A DNA stretch of 64,000 nt, taken from contig CABJAV010000003.1 in NCBI GenBank assembly GCA_902363675.1, positions 163,582-227,581 of the forward strand. The letters are read 5' to 3'. Source of the stretch: Lachnospiraceae bacterium (lineage in GTDB: Bacteria > Bacillota > Clostridia > Lachnospirales > Lachnospiraceae). How positions within the stretch are numbered: the stretch's first letter is position 1; every line of letters starts with the position of its first letter. Shown piece after piece: positions 9,278 through 18,366 of the stretch. Below the pieces are notes generated by a model that did no database searches, was not told where the DNA came from, and saw only the letters and a program-made list of their open reading frames with translations. The position numbers and the translations under genes are program-made.

Positions 9278-10882
9278 CTACTCCTGTTTTGGTAATCGTA
9301 CGATTGCAATACTTTTTGCTGGCATTTCTAATTGTCCCTGTGTAAGCCGAACCTCTTCCTTTGATTTCAGTGTAAGATATCCCACAAGTTCAGCATCTGC
9401 CAGTTGTGTATCGCCAATATTTACAAAACTATTGCTGTCTCCCAGTTGGTATACAATTCCTATAGTACTTTTGTCATAAGTTTTTGTAATTGCAGCCACG
9501 GATCCATCGCACAGGCTATCGATTTTTTCGATTGTTCCCCGGGCAATTTCCGGATTTTCATTTCTCAGGCGAAGCGCACGTTTATAATAATTCAAAATAG
9601 AATCCTCATCCTGCTCCTGCACGTCCACTCCCTCAAAAGAAGATTCAATTCCCTGGTCCATATCTGCCGGTCCATCCGTCATGCCTGTATTGTCCGTCTT
9701 TGACCACACCATTGGAATTCGTTTATTCTCGTCTTTCGTTCCGGCACTATTCATTCCGATTTCTTCTCCATAGTATACAAACGGACTTCCGTTCATTGTC
9801 ATCAAAAGTCCTGCTGCTACTTTTATCTTCTCCGGATCATTGACAAGAACATTTGCGATACGTCCCATATCATGATTTGTCAAAAATGGAGCATCAATAT
9901 AATCCGGATTCTTAGCCGAGAAATCCTGCTGATATTTTAACATTGCATTGACCAGAATATTCGGGTCTCCCTTTCTCGTCGCAGAAACAAGTTTTCCCTT
10001 TGCTGTCCCCGCATCGAAATTGAACATACTCGGTGTTTCGCTTCCATAATAATCTGCGATAACATTTTCACTTGCCCATACTTCGGATACCATATAAAAA
10101 TCCGGGTTCCTTTTTTTGCAGTAAGTATAGTACCAATTCAAAACATCACTGTTGGCAACTGTGGCATTTTCTGTATAATGCATGGCTGCGTCCATACGGA
10201 ATCCATCCACTCCCAAATCCATCCAGTAATCCGCAATATTCTCAAATTCTTTGCGGACAGCATCATTTTCCATATTCAGATCCGGCATTTCTGACCAGAA
10301 AGAACCTTCATACCACCAATTCGTTGTTCCCGGAACCTGATAATATGTCTGGCTCACCTTCTCATTAGAGAAATTGTAATAGCCTGCATATGGGCATACC
10401 GACAGATCCGGCTGCTCTCCATCTTTTAATCCAGCCAGATATTCACATGCCTGCGTAAACCACGGATGTTTCGATGAACTGTGGTTCATAACAAGATCAA
10501 TCACAAGACGAATACCTTTTTCATGACAGGCATCTACAAGCTTTTTGAAATCTTCTGCCGTTCCGTATGCCGAATCTACATTTTCGTAATCTTCTACATC
10601 ATATTTATGATACGTCGGCGAAGGCATGATTGGCATAAGCCAGATACCATTGCATCCCAGATCCGTAATATAATCCAGTTTTTCTGTCACACCATTTAAG
10701 TCTCCCATGCCATCTCCATCGCTGTCGTAGAATGAGCCGACAAAAATCTCATAATAATTGCGGTAATTGTCATCTATAATATTCAGATTGGCATCGTCAT
10801 CGCCACCGGAAAACATGCACCCGGTCAGCATTGAAAACAATAACGCCAGCACGACCAGTGTCGAAATGATTCTTTTTTTCAT
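9278..10882 (-). CDS. GH13 alpha-amylase-type lipoprotein
   Basis: Cell-surface glycoside hydrolase cleaving alpha-glucans. The 534 residues start with a lipoprotein signal, lipobox LTGC at Cys22, followed by a Gly/Asp-rich linker. GH13 regions seen in order: DLVMNHSS (region I), GFRMDAAMHY with the Asp nucleophile (II), MVSEVWAS with the Glu acid/base (III) and FLTNHDMGR with the third Asp (IV). A DSDGDGMGDLNG loop is a probable calcium or metal site of the oligo-1,6-glucosidase/neopullulanase type. It follows the maltodextrin ABC genes, but a terminator-like hairpin lies in between. It probably trims starch or maltodextrins for uptake by MalEFG. The exact specificity (amylase, glucosidase or neopullulanase) is uncertain. 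Confidence 0.88.
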   Translation of the reverse strand: MKKRIISTLVVLALLFSMLTGCMFSGGDDDANLNIIDDNYRNYYEIFVGSFYDSDGDGMGDLNGVTEKLDYITDLGCNGIWLMPIMPSPTYHKYDVEDYENVDSAYGTAEDFKKLVDACHEKGIRLVIDLVMNHSSSKHPWFTQACEYLAGLKDGEQPDLSVCPYAGYYNFSNEKVSQTYYQVPGTTNWWYEGSFWSEMPDLNMENDAVRKEFENIADYWMDLGVDGFRMDAAMHYTENATVANSDVLNWYYTYCKKRNPDFYMVSEVWASENVIADYYGSETPSMFNFDAGTAKGKLVSATRKGDPNILVNAMLKYQQDFSAKNPDYIDAPFLTNHDMGRIANVLVNDPEKIKVAAGLLMTMNGSPFVYYGEEIGMNSAGTKDENKRIPMVWSKTDNTGMTDGPADMDQGIESSFEGVDVQEQDEDSILNYYKRALRLRNENPEIARGTIEKIDSLCDGSVAAITKTYDKSTIGIVYQLGDSNSFVNIGDTQLADAELVGYLTLKSKEEVRLTQGQLEMPAKSIAIVRLPKQE

Positions 10883-10953
10883 ATAATTTTCTCCTAATCA
10901 TTGAACATCAGCCCCTGCATAATTTGCTTTCAGCAAATAGGCTGACAATATCT

Positions 10954-10988
10954 AAAACAGGCTGGCGATCAACAATCGCCAGCCTGTC
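10954..10988 (-). terminator. terminator-like hairpin between malG and the amylase gene
   Basis: A stem of about 13 bp (ACAGGCTGGCGAT with its complement) and a five-base loop, followed on the minus strand by TTTTAG. It follows the malG stop by 17 bp. It probably ends or attenuates the malQ-E-F-G transcript before the amylase gene. Confidence 0.7.
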
Positions 10989-11004
10989 TTTTTGTAAATA
11001 CTTA

Positions 11005-11892
11005 TTAACCCTTTACAGCACCTGTCAGTCCATCTACATAGAACTTCTGCATGAAGATGAAAAGAATAGCTATCGGAATAGATACAACAACTGCGGCTGC
11101 AGCCCATCTTGTAAACCATCCGTTTACAAACTCTTTCTCCAGCATATTGTACAGGAGAAGTGATACCGTCCAATACTTATCCTTTGGTCCAACAATGACA
11201 CGTACAAATACGAAGTCAAGCCATGGAGCAAGGAATGCCGTAAGGATCGTATATACAACGATTGGTTTACTGAGCGGAAGGATGATCTTGTAAAATACCT
11301 GGAACTGATTACATCCATCCAGAATCGCTGCCTCTGACAGAGACTTTGGTACCGTATCAAAGAATCCCTTTGCGATATAAAATCCAACACCAGATCCTGC
11401 AGAATAAATCAGAATCAGAGCGATACGAAGCCCACTTCCCTCGGTCAGTCCAACTGCTTTTAAAATAAAGTATACTGCAACCATGGACATGAATGCCGGG
11501 AACAATCCAAGGATCATTGCCAGATTCATAAATGCTTTACGCATTCTAAAGCGCAGTCTTGACATACAGTAAGATACACTCAGTACGAATGTCGTTGAAA
11601 TCAAGCATGAAAAAATGGAAATGATCAGCGTATTCATAAAAGCTCTCGGGAAGTTCAACAATGTTGTCTCCGTAAAGAGTCTCTTATAGTTATTAAATGT
11701 CAGTTCTTTTGGGAAGAAGTATGCAGTATATGCACCACTTTCCCCTCGCAAACTTGTCATGATAATCCAGAAAATCGGGAATAACCAGATCACTACCAGG
11801 ATGGCAAGGATTATATGTACCAATGAATTTTTTGCAATTTTCTTTGCCCGGCCAGCGGTCATAGGGCGTTTGCTTACTTTTGCACTGCTCAT
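11005..11892 (-). CDS. malG: maltodextrin ABC transporter permease, MalG type
   Basis: Inner-membrane permease of a binding-protein-dependent sugar importer. The 295 residues hold about six membrane segments and the ATPase-contact loop SEAAILDGCNQFQVFYKIILPLSKP near the C-terminal third (shown here as two joined parts EAAILDGCN and FYKIILPLSKP), typical of carbohydrate uptake family 1. Its start codon overlaps the malF stop by one base (TAATG), a sign of translational coupling. No MsmX/MalK-type ATPase gene lies here; in Firmicutes one shared ATPase often serves several sugar importers. Confidence 0.93.
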   Translation of the reverse strand: MSSAKVSKRPMTAGRAKKIAKNSLVHIILAILVVIWLFPIFWIIMTSLRGESGAYTAYFFPKELTFNNYKRLFTETTLLNFPRAFMNTLIISIFSCLISTTFVLSVSYCMSRLRFRMRKAFMNLAMILGLFPAFMSMVAVYFILKAVGLTEGSGLRIALILIYSAGSGVGFYIAKGFFDTVPKSLSEAAILDGCNQFQVFYKIILPLSKPIVVYTILTAFLAPWLDFVFVRVIVGPKDKYWTVSLLLYNMLEKEFVNGWFTRWAAAAVVVSIPIAILFIFMQKFYVDGLTGAVKG

Positions 11893-13265
11893 TACATGAA
11901 TCCCTCCTCATCTTTGTATGCTTTCGTATTTCTATAGGTGACTAATGCCACAATAGAAAGAACGACGAATGTTAAGATACCAATCACGGCACCGATGTTG
12001 TAATACTGATAATCAACGGTTAACTTGTACAGCCATGTTACCAGTAAGTCTGTCTTACCTGCGGTCTCTCCGACTGGTGTAGGCTTTCCTGCAGATAACA
12101 GATAGATAACGTTGAAGTTATTGATGTTACCTGTGAACTGTGTAATGATATAAGGTCCCATAATAAACATAATATATGGCAATGTAATTTTGTGGAAAAT
12201 CTGTGCGGCATTGGCACCATCAATCTTGGCTGCCTCATACAACTCTGCCGGTACATTCTGCAATACACCGGTAACCTGAAGCATGGTGTACGGAATACCA
12301 ACCCAGCAGTTAATTAAAATAACCGATACACGCGCCCACATCGTATTGGTCCAGAACGGAAGCGGATTCTGGATAAGTCCCCACTCCATCAGCAGGTTGT
12401 TGATCGCCCCATGTTCCTGAAGCATCTGTCTCATAACCAGTAAAGATACAAACTGTGGTACTGCAATGGAAATAACAAAACAGGTACGCCAGAATGCTTT
12501 GCACTTTGTCTCTTTGCGGTTGATGACAATCGCAAGGATCAGTCCCAGGAAGTTACATAAGAATGTAGCACATACTGCCCAGACAATGGTCCATCCTAAA
12601 ACCCTCCAGAATGTCTTGCCTATCTTTCCGCCAAGTCCAAGTACCGTCTTAAAGTTCGCCAATCCAACCCAGTCAAACAAGGTCAGATGCTTGTTGATCG
12701 TAGAATAATTGGTAAATGCCATTGGAATCATGAATAACAATGGTAAAACTGTAAAAATAAGAATTCCCATCAATGGGAGAAACATTAATGTCTTGTATAA
12801 ATTTTTATCAAATAAACTTTTGACATCCTTGCCAAAAGAATTGATTTCTTTTCCCTCTTTTGCGAGGCACTCTGCCATATATGCGCTTCTTAAATTTTCA
12901 GCCCACATATAAATAAATAAAAGAGTGATCGCAATCGTAGCAACACCGTATAACAACAATAATACGGAATTGTCACCCTGTACATACTCATATATCTGTT
13001 TCTGTTCATTAAATACCTCTTCCTGTTTTCTCCATCCTAATGAAGGAAGCATGGAAAGATAATATGCACCTGCATTGACCATAAACATAATATAGCCAAT
13101 CTCAATTGCCAAAAAAATTAAACCTTTGATAATCTGCTTGTGGGCGATGTTTCCCAATCCCATTATAAGCGCTGATAACTTAACTGCAGCCCCGCCCTTC
13201 GTAAGCGCATTGGATACAGTGTACGGTGTAGCGAAGTCCGACTTCTTTTTGTTTGCACCTATCAT
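11892..13265 (-). CDS. malF: maltodextrin ABC transporter permease, MalF type
   Basis: Partner permease of MalG. The 457 residues show about eight membrane segments: two N-terminal segments before the six of the common core. The loop YEAAKIDGANAAQIFHKITLP matches the EAA motif that docks the ATPase (first residue onwards, 20-residue core). The open frame could begin eight codons earlier, but the ATG at 13265 has GGGAGG six bases upstream. It follows malE by about 124 bp; the gap holds a stable hairpin. The extended N-terminus is common for MalF proteins. Confidence 0.93.
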   Translation of the reverse strand: MIGANKKKSDFATPYTVSNALTKGGAAVKLSALIMGLGNIAHKQIIKGLIFLAIEIGYIMFMVNAGAYYLSMLPSLGWRKQEEVFNEQKQIYEYVQGDNSVLLLLYGVATIAITLLFIYMWAENLRSAYMAECLAKEGKEINSFGKDVKSLFDKNLYKTLMFLPLMGILIFTVLPLLFMIPMAFTNYSTINKHLTLFDWVGLANFKTVLGLGGKIGKTFWRVLGWTIVWAVCATFLCNFLGLILAIVINRKETKCKAFWRTCFVISIAVPQFVSLLVMRQMLQEHGAINNLLMEWGLIQNPLPFWTNTMWARVSVILINCWVGIPYTMLQVTGVLQNVPAELYEAAKIDGANAAQIFHKITLPYIMFIMGPYIITQFTGNINNFNVIYLLSAGKPTPVGETAGKTDLLVTWLYKLTVDYQYYNIGAVIGILTFVVLSIVALVTYRNTKAYKDEEGFM

Positions 13266-13317
13266 ACTTATCCTCCCGGCACATCTCACTGCGCCAAATT
13301 AATATGCTAATTTATTC

Positions 13318-13349
13318 CAAGGCTTCAGGGAAACATCCCCAAAGCCTTG
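13318..13349 (-). other. intercistronic hairpin between malE and malF
   Basis: Outer stem CAAGGCTT with AAGCCTTG and an inner GGG/CCC stem around a short loop. No T run follows on the minus strand, so it is not a simple terminator. Hairpins in this position are known to stabilise the upstream mRNA and give more binding protein than permease; that role is inferred here. Confidence 0.6.
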
Positions 13350-13389
13350 AAATTGTTTATTTATTTGCTTGTACCCTGCAAATGATTGA

Positions 13390-14676
13390 TTACTCTGTAA
13401 GTGAGCTGTTTAACTGCTCATTGAGTGCTTCTGTCTTCTCTTTTGCATTGTCAGCTGTAATCTGTCCTTCAGCACCGTGTACGAATGCATCACCGAATGG
13501 TGTAGATGCATCCCAGTAAGCCTGCATTGGGATGATTGGCTGAGCGATAGAGCAATTTGCTGCTATGTTTGCCAAAGCTGATGCAACTGCATCCTTGGCA
13601 ACTTCTTCGTTAGAAACAAGGTTTGTATTAACAGGAGCCTGCTTTCTTAACTCAAAATGCTTTAACTGTGCGTCTTCGCTTCCTAAGTATGCAGCAAGCT
13701 TAACAGCAACTTCCTGATTCTTGCAGTTCGGGTTAACACCAATAGCCTTAGAACCAAGGAATGCCTTCAGCTGGCAGTCTTTTCCATCAACCTTGATTGT
13801 AGGAAGGGTTGCAACACCAACGTTCTCCTCACCAAGGTTCTTAACTACTGCATCATAGTTCCAGTTACCATTGAAGTAAGCATTTACAGATCCATCCTTT
13901 AATCCGGCAAGACCAATGGATCCATCGTGATCGTCCATTACGAAATTCTTGTTGTTGAATAAGTCAACAATGTACTTTGTTACTGCTACAGCGTTGTCTC
14001 CGCCGAAGTCATATCCCTTGGATGCATCTGTACCATCTCCGAAGATTGTACATCCGTTTGCTGCATAGAAGGAAGCAAGATACCAGCCGTTGTCAAATGG
14101 GAAAGAAACTTTTCCTTTCTCAAGCATTGTATCAAGGCTCTTTACATCATCTTCTGAGAAGACTCTCTTATCATAATACATAAACCATGTATTTGGTGTA
14201 TAAGGAACACCATAAATATCTCCGTTGTATGTAACAGTTGCTGCCATAGCTTCTGGGTTAGAGCTCTTAACATATTCTGCTACATCTCCACCAAGCTTTG
14301 TTAATGCTCCGGCATCAACCAGCTGAGCAATCTGGTCATTTGCAAACATGAATACATCCGCTGCACTTGCAGGATCCTGTAATACGGTGTCTTTTGCATC
14401 AGACTCTGAACATGTTACATAATCAAATGTAATGTTCCACTCCGGATGTTCCTCGTTAAATGCCTCACACTCTGTCTTTAACCATGCCCCCTGTGCATCA
14501 TCCTGATCCTCGGAAGGTCCCATAACTGTAAGTTTTACGTCCTGAGTCTCAACCTTATCATTGCTTGCTGATCCACCCTGTGTGTCATTTGTTGTTCCCT
14601 TGTCGCTGCCACATCCAGCAAACATAGTAGCTGTCATTGTTGCAACGAGCATTGCTGATAATACTTTCTTTTTCAT
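13390..14676 (-). CDS. malE: maltodextrin-binding lipoprotein, MalE type
   Basis: Solute-binding lipoprotein that captures maltodextrins outside the membrane and hands them to MalFG. The 428 residues begin with a lipoprotein signal (FAGC, Cys22) and a Ser/Gly/Asn linker. The mature part follows the maltose-binding fold pattern: KLTVMGPSED, DVFMFANDQIAQLVDAGAL, YGVPYTPNTWFMYYDKRVF and the late FLGSKAIGVNPN segment (each a separate stretch). RBS AGGAGAGG precedes the start. Upstream lies malQ and downstream malF. Substrate is inferred from the neighbours (malQ, GH13) and from fold resemblance. Confidence 0.92.
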   Translation of the reverse strand: MKKKVLSAMLVATMTATMFAGCGSDKGTTNDTQGGSASNDKVETQDVKLTVMGPSEDQDDAQGAWLKTECEAFNEEHPEWNITFDYVTCSESDAKDTVLQDPASAADVFMFANDQIAQLVDAGALTKLGGDVAEYVKSSNPEAMAATVTYNGDIYGVPYTPNTWFMYYDKRVFSEDDVKSLDTMLEKGKVSFPFDNGWYLASFYAANGCTIFGDGTDASKGYDFGGDNAVAVTKYIVDLFNNKNFVMDDHDGSIGLAGLKDGSVNAYFNGNWNYDAVVKNLGEENVGVATLPTIKVDGKDCQLKAFLGSKAIGVNPNCKNQEVAVKLAAYLGSEDAQLKHFELRKQAPVNTNLVSNEEVAKDAVASALANIAANCSIAQPIIPMQAYWDASTPFGDAFVHGAEGQITADNAKEKTEALNEQLNSSLTE

Positions 14677-14766
14677 AGTCTTCCTCTCCTTTTTTTAATG
14701 ATAAGTCAAAAGTATATATAAAACGCCATCCGCGCCTTATATCAATATGTAAGAATCTGTTGATTC

Positions 14767-16263
14767 CTATCTGCGGTACACAGCCGCAAGATTGCGGATC
14801 CATGCACGTCTTCCGGCTTCCAACTGTTCTTTGTTCAGTCTCCATCGCCAGTTATATCCCACCGTTGCCGGCTGATTCATTCTCGCTTCATTCCCCAATT
14901 TCAGGAAATCCTGCATCTGAATAATCGCAATATCTGCAATACTTGCATATGCACATCGAATCAATCCGTCAACGATTTCTCCTCTGTCTTTGATATTGAG
15001 ATATTCGTAGAGATAAGCCAGTTCATATTCTGTCTTATTTCTAAAGTATCCAACGATTGTCTCGTTGTCATGGGTTCCGGCATACACAACCATGTGCGGA
15101 TCCGGATAATTGTGTGGCAGATGTTCATTGGCGGTATCACCATCAAACGCAAACATCAGCACCTTTGTTCCATACCATCCTGTCTTGGATAAGAGTTTCT
15201 TCACTCCCGGTATCAAAGCCTTTCCTCCAAGATCATCGGCGATCACTGGTGTTCCATCTAATACGGAATTGATTGCTTCCACCAGTTTTCTTCCCGGTCC
15301 TTTCATCCATTTGCCAACAGATGTGTCTTCCGCGTCTTTCGGAACCATGTAATTTTTCACGAATCCGGTAAAGTGGTCAATGCGAATAACATCAAACAGC
15401 TTTGCATTCATTGCAATTCGTTTTTTCCACCAGTCAAACCCATCCGCTTCCATGTTCTTCCAGTCATATAATGGGTTGCCCCAAATCTGACCCGTTTCGG
15501 AAAACTTATCCGGAACTGCGGCTGCAACATATGTTGCCTCTCCGTTTTCGTCCAATCGGAACTGCTCCGGGTGCAGCCATACATCCGCGCTGTCCAAACC
15601 GATAAAAAATGATACATCTCCAATCAGCTGTACGCCTTTTGCATTGGCATATTCCCTAAGCCTTGACCACTGTCCAAAGAACTTGTATTGACAAAACGCC
15701 CAAAACCTGATGTTATTATACAATGCTTTTCGGCATTTTGCAAGCGCAACCGGTTGTTTTTTTTTAATTTTTTCCGGCCAGTTTTGCCAGCGTTCATTTC
15801 CGTTGGTCTCTTTCAGTGCCATAAAGAGGCCGTAATCTTCGATCCAATCAGCATTTTCTTTCAAAAAATGCTGATATCCGGAATCGCTTTCGTCAAAACG
15901 CTCAAACGCCTGATGCAATACCCGGAACCGATTGTCAAACAATGTTGCATAATCGATGGTCGATTCATCCAGACCCCAGTTATAACAACTGATTTCGTCC
16001 TTTGTCAGCAATCCGTCTTCTATGAGTTCGTCCAGATCAATCAGATATGGACTTCCAGCGAATGCTGACATCGTCTGATACGGGCTGTCGCCATAACTTG
16101 TAGGACCAACCGGAAGTATCTGCCAGTATTTCTGTTTCAAATCTACCAGAAGGTCAACAAACTGTCTGGCTGCATCTCCCAAAGTACCAATACCGTACGG
16201 TGACGGAAGACTTGATACTGCAAGGAGGATTCCCGAACCTCTGGTTACTTCTTGTACTTCCAA
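14767..16263 (-). CDS. malQ: 4-alpha-glucanotransferase (GH77, MalQ)
   Basis: Cytosolic disproportionating enzyme that moves glucan segments between maltodextrins and releases glucose. About 500 residues with GH77 hallmarks: SGILLAVSSLPSPYGIGTLG, LPVGPTSYGDSPYQT, FDVIRIDHFTGF (nucleophile Asp), PVIADDLG region and YAGTHDNETIVGYF. No ATG fits the N-terminus. A GTG at 16273-16275 opens the frame with a poor ribosome site, while a TTG at 16261-16263 has AAGGTGG eight bases upstream and is preferred here; the difference is four codons. It is first in the mal operon, and its upstream gap carries LacI-type palindromes. Confidence 0.9.
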   Translation of the reverse strand: MEVQEVTRGSGILLAVSSLPSPYGIGTLGDAARQFVDLLVDLKQKYWQILPVGPTSYGDSPYQTMSAFAGSPYLIDLDELIEDGLLTKDEISCYNWGLDESTIDYATLFDNRFRVLHQAFERFDESDSGYQHFLKENADWIEDYGLFMALKETNGNERWQNWPEKIKKKQPVALAKCRKALYNNIRFWAFCQYKFFGQWSRLREYANAKGVQLIGDVSFFIGLDSADVWLHPEQFRLDENGEATYVAAAVPDKFSETGQIWGNPLYDWKNMEADGFDWWKKRIAMNAKLFDVIRIDHFTGFVKNYMVPKDAEDTSVGKWMKGPGRKLVEAINSVLDGTPVIADDLGGKALIPGVKKLLSKTGWYGTKVLMFAFDGDTANEHLPHNYPDPHMVVYAGTHDNETIVGYFRNKTEYELAYLYEYLNIKDRGEIVDGLIRCAYASIADIAIIQMQDFLKLGNEARMNQPATVGYNWRWRLNKEQLEAGRRAWIRNLAAVYRR

Positions 16264-16582
16264 CTTATTTTCCACCTTGTCTCACGAACGTTTTCTATAT
16301 TATTTTCATCATACTCCCCTATGTTGAAACGCTTCGAAAACTTTTTCGTGTTTTTTCGTATCTGAGCTTATTTTAGAATCTGAGTGGCATTTTGTCAACG
16401 ATTTATGGTACTTCCGAATCATTTTTTCCGTTTTCAACGTATTTATTTGTACATTTTTGTGCATTTTTACTACAATATCTATGTAATGTTTCGAAAATAT
16501 TTTATTGAAACATTTGCAATGGTTTAAGACAATGGATATAATAATAACTGATAGTTACAAACACATATATAAGGAGAAACCA
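16264..16582. promoter_or_regulatory. divergent malQ/malR control region with LacI-type palindromes
   Basis: About 320 bp without a gene. Plus strand: TTGTAC (16447-16452), 18 bp, TACAAT (16471-16476) is a likely malR promoter. An inverted repeat AATGTTTC (16485-16492) with GAAACATT (16507-16514) sits just past its start, suggesting autoregulation. Nearer malQ, GAAACGCTTC (about 16326-16335) and GAACGTTTTC (16286-16295) have the CG-centred form of LacI-family operators. A weak minus-strand promoter (TTCAAC, 18 bp, AATAAT) overlaps the first of these. Binding by the adjacent regulator is inferred. Confidence 0.6.
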
Positions 16583-17581
16583 ATGGCAACGATTAAAGAT
16601 ATTGCGAATCGTCTCGGCGTATCCGTCAGCACTGTTTCCAAAGGATTAAATGGTGCCAGCGATATCAGTGAGGAATTGCGACAGATTGTTTTAGATACTG
16701 CCGTGGAAATGGGATATTCCACAAAGCGTTCCAAAAAAGAAGAAAATCGCAAACTTTGTATTTTTATAGAGAATATGTCTTACCAGTCAATTGATGAATT
16801 TGGTTATGATCTGGTACTCGGATTTAAGCAGAATGCGTTTCGCCACAAATGGGATGTACATATCGTACCAGTCACCCCAGCATTTCAGGAAGAAGAAAAA
16901 TATGACACTTATTTATTAAAAAATGGCTATTGCGGAGCTTTTCTCATGGGATTTGCTTTACACGACGAATGGATGAAGCAGTTAGAAGATACGACCATGC
17001 CAACGGTCCTGTTAGATAACTTTATCGAAAACAATCCAAATGTGTGTTATATCGGTACAGACAGTTATGAAGGTATTTCCATGGCTGTCAATCATCTTTA
17101 CACACTCGGCCACAAAAACATTGCATTTTTGAATGGTTCTTTATATTCCATGGTTTCTGACCAGCGTCAGGAAGCATTCGAGAATGCTATGCACAAATTG
17201 AACCTGCCAGTCCGTGAGGACCTGATGGCACATGGATATTATGTATCCGACAGTGCCAAGTATCATGTACCGGGTTTTCTTGCTGCAGGAGCGACTGCGA
17301 TCATGTGTGGTAATGACCTGATTGCCAAAGGTGTCATTGACGAATGCACACAGCGCGGTTTCCGTGTTCCGGAAGATATCAGCGTTGTTGGATTTGACGA
17401 TCTGTCCATCGCAGCGACTTTCGATCCACCTCTTACTACAATCCGTCAGGAACGAAACGAAATCGGGAAATGCGCTTATGTAATTTTAAATTCTCTGATT
17501 CATCATATTTCCATCAGCAAGACGCTGCTTCGTCCAAAGCTGATTGAACGCGAGTCCACCGCCCGCAGAACCAGTAAATAA
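16583..17581 (+). CDS. LacI-family transcription regulator of the maltodextrin locus
   Basis: Predicted repressor that releases malQ-E-F-G when it binds a maltodextrin. The 332 residues start MATIKDIANRLGVSVSTVSK, a textbook LacI helix-turn-helix with hinge, followed by a periplasmic-binding-type effector domain (YIGTDSYEGISMAVNHL, GFDDLSIAATFDPPLTTI). An upstream in-frame ATG at 16505 exists, but the ATG at 16583 has AAGGAG seven bases before it and gives the standard family start. It is the only real plus-strand gene found. It is divergent from malQ and ends in a terminator, which fits a MalR-type regulator. Confidence 0.92.
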   Translation: MATIKDIANRLGVSVSTVSKGLNGASDISEELRQIVLDTAVEMGYSTKRSKKEENRKLCIFIENMSYQSIDEFGYDLVLGFKQNAFRHKWDVHIVPVTPAFQEEEKYDTYLLKNGYCGAFLMGFALHDEWMKQLEDTTMPTVLLDNFIENNPNVCYIGTDSYEGISMAVNHLYTLGHKNIAFLNGSLYSMVSDQRQEAFENAMHKLNLPVREDLMAHGYYVSDSAKYHVPGFLAAGATAIMCGNDLIAKGVIDECTQRGFRVPEDISVVGFDDLSIAATFDPPLTTIRQERNEIGKCAYVILNSLIHHISISKTLLRPKLIERESTARRTSK

Positions 17582-17590
17582 TTTTTTCAT

Positions 17591-17612
17591 AGTAACTGAA
17601 TAGTTACTTTTT
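17591..17612 (+). terminator. terminator of the LacI-family regulator
   Basis: Stem AGTAACT with AGTTACT around a four-base loop, followed by five T on the plus strand, 9 bp after the stop codon. Confidence 0.8.
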
Positions 17613-17623
17613 ATCTGACATTT

Positions 17624-17654
17624 AACAAAAAAGACACATGCCTTCGCATGTGTC
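17624..17654 (-). terminator. terminator of tRNA-Tyr
   Basis: On the minus strand GACACATGC, loop GAAG, GCATGTGTC and then six T, starting 7 bp after the 3' end of the tRNA. Confidence 0.85.
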
Positions 17655-17661
17655 TCATTCA

Positions 17662-17743
17662 TGGGCAGAGGTGGATTCGAACCACCGAAGCAATTTGCAG
17701 CAGATTTACAGTCTGTCCCCTTTGGCCACTCGGGAATCTGCCC
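17662..17743 (-). tRNA. tRNA-Tyr (GTA)
   Basis: An 82-nt class II tRNA. Acceptor stem GGGCAGA pairs with TCTGCCC and the discriminator is A. The anticodon loop CTGTAAA carries GTA, flanked by stem CAGA/TCTG. There is a long variable arm (tGCAAATTGC), as expected for bacterial tRNA-Tyr, and a T arm with GGTTCGAATCC. CCA is not encoded, so the CCA-adding enzyme (gene at 28.5-29.8 kb) is needed. It has its own promoter and terminator. Confidence 0.95.
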
Positions 17744-17781
17744 ATCTTGATCAAAATATAAAATTATCCTGACAAGAAAGA

Positions 17782-17810
17782 ATTATACCATAGCATGTTT
17801 TGCTTGGCAA
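17782..17810 (-). promoter_or_regulatory. promoter of tRNA-Tyr
   Basis: Minus strand -35 TTGCCA (17805-17810), 17 bp, -10 TATAAT (17782-17787) with a TGG just before the -10. The start is about 30 bp before the tRNA. Confidence 0.8.
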
Positions 17811-17918
17811 CCCTATTTTCTCATATTTTCGACTACTTATTTTCCTCAGGGTCAAATTCATAACATTCGCCTTCAAAATATTATGCTTCAAGGCCTATCA
17901 CTTATAAAAACACAAAGT

Positions 17919-18009
17919 AAAAAAGACAGCCACGATCGCTGTCTTTTTAGGAGAAGGTATTTTTACTATGGGGTATAGCAAAAACTATATAATGTATTGG
18001 GGGGTTTTT
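17919..18009 (-). ncRNA. predicted small RNA, copy 1
   Basis: Minus-strand unit of about 91 nt. A -10 box TATAAT (18016-18021) inside TGGTATTATAAT lies upstream, and a terminator (GACAGC stem, seven-base loop, GCTGTC, six T) ends it near 17919. The predicted RNA has a run of six C about six bases from its 5' end (17999-18004) and the sequence CCTTCTCCT (17949-17957), complementary to a Shine-Dalgarno stretch, just before the terminator. C-rich and anti-Shine-Dalgarno segments are common seeds of Gram-positive small RNAs. I do not recognise the family. Expression and exact ends are inferred. Confidence 0.5.
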
Positions 18010-18015
18010 ACGGTT

Positions 18016-18093
18016 ATTATAATACCATTGGACACGGAATAAGTGTGCACAAACCTCACAAATTTTTCGTATTTTTTCTGTACATATTGTACA
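18016..18093 (-). promoter_or_regulatory. conserved control boxes of small RNA copy 1
   Basis: In transcription order: TGTACAATAT (18084-18093), 32 bp, the 8-bp palindrome TGTGCACA (18044-18051), 22 bp, TATAAT (18016-18021). Copy 2 has the same boxes and distances at 18441-18450, 18401-18408 and 18373-18378. No good -35 hexamer is present, so an activator or another sigma factor may be needed. Confidence 0.5.
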
Positions 18094-18273
18094 GTGTTAA
18101 AATTGTTGTTTTTCTACATAGCATTCAAAAATATACAAATGCGCAATCGTTTTCTCATATTTTTTTGAATCTGCTCATTTTTCCAGGTTTCTGACATATC
18201 ATCGTTTCTCATTTTCCCCATTGTCCTATCGGATTCCCATAATTCCGCCATTTACAAAGGTTTTTGACAAAGT

Positions 18274-18366
18274 AAAAAAGACAGCCACGATCGCTGTCTT
18301 TTTAGGAGAAGGTATTTTTACTATGGGGTATAGCAAAAACTATATATAATGTATTGGGGGGTTTTT
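18274..18366 (-). ncRNA. predicted small RNA, copy 2
   Basis: Second copy of the unit above, about 93 nt. The same -10 (18373-18378), terminator stem (18280-18285 with its partner) and C-run are kept. It differs from copy 1 by a TA insertion in the AT-rich middle. On the plus strand copy 1 could encode a 24-residue peptide starting MGYSKNYI, but the insertion stops that frame early in copy 2, which argues for an RNA gene on the minus strand. Confidence 0.5.

Noticed and set aside
16321..16341. Catabolite-response (CcpA cre) site near malQ
   Set aside because: TTGAAACGCTTCGA lacks one base between TTG and CG compared with the cre consensus; it fits a general LacI-family palindrome better.
17970..18043. 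24-residue hydrophobic peptide frame (MGYSKNYI...) on the plus strand of repeat copy 1
   Set aside because: The AGGAG is too far from the ATG and a 2-bp insertion ends the frame after eight codons in copy 2, while the minus-strand promoter and terminator features are kept in both copies.
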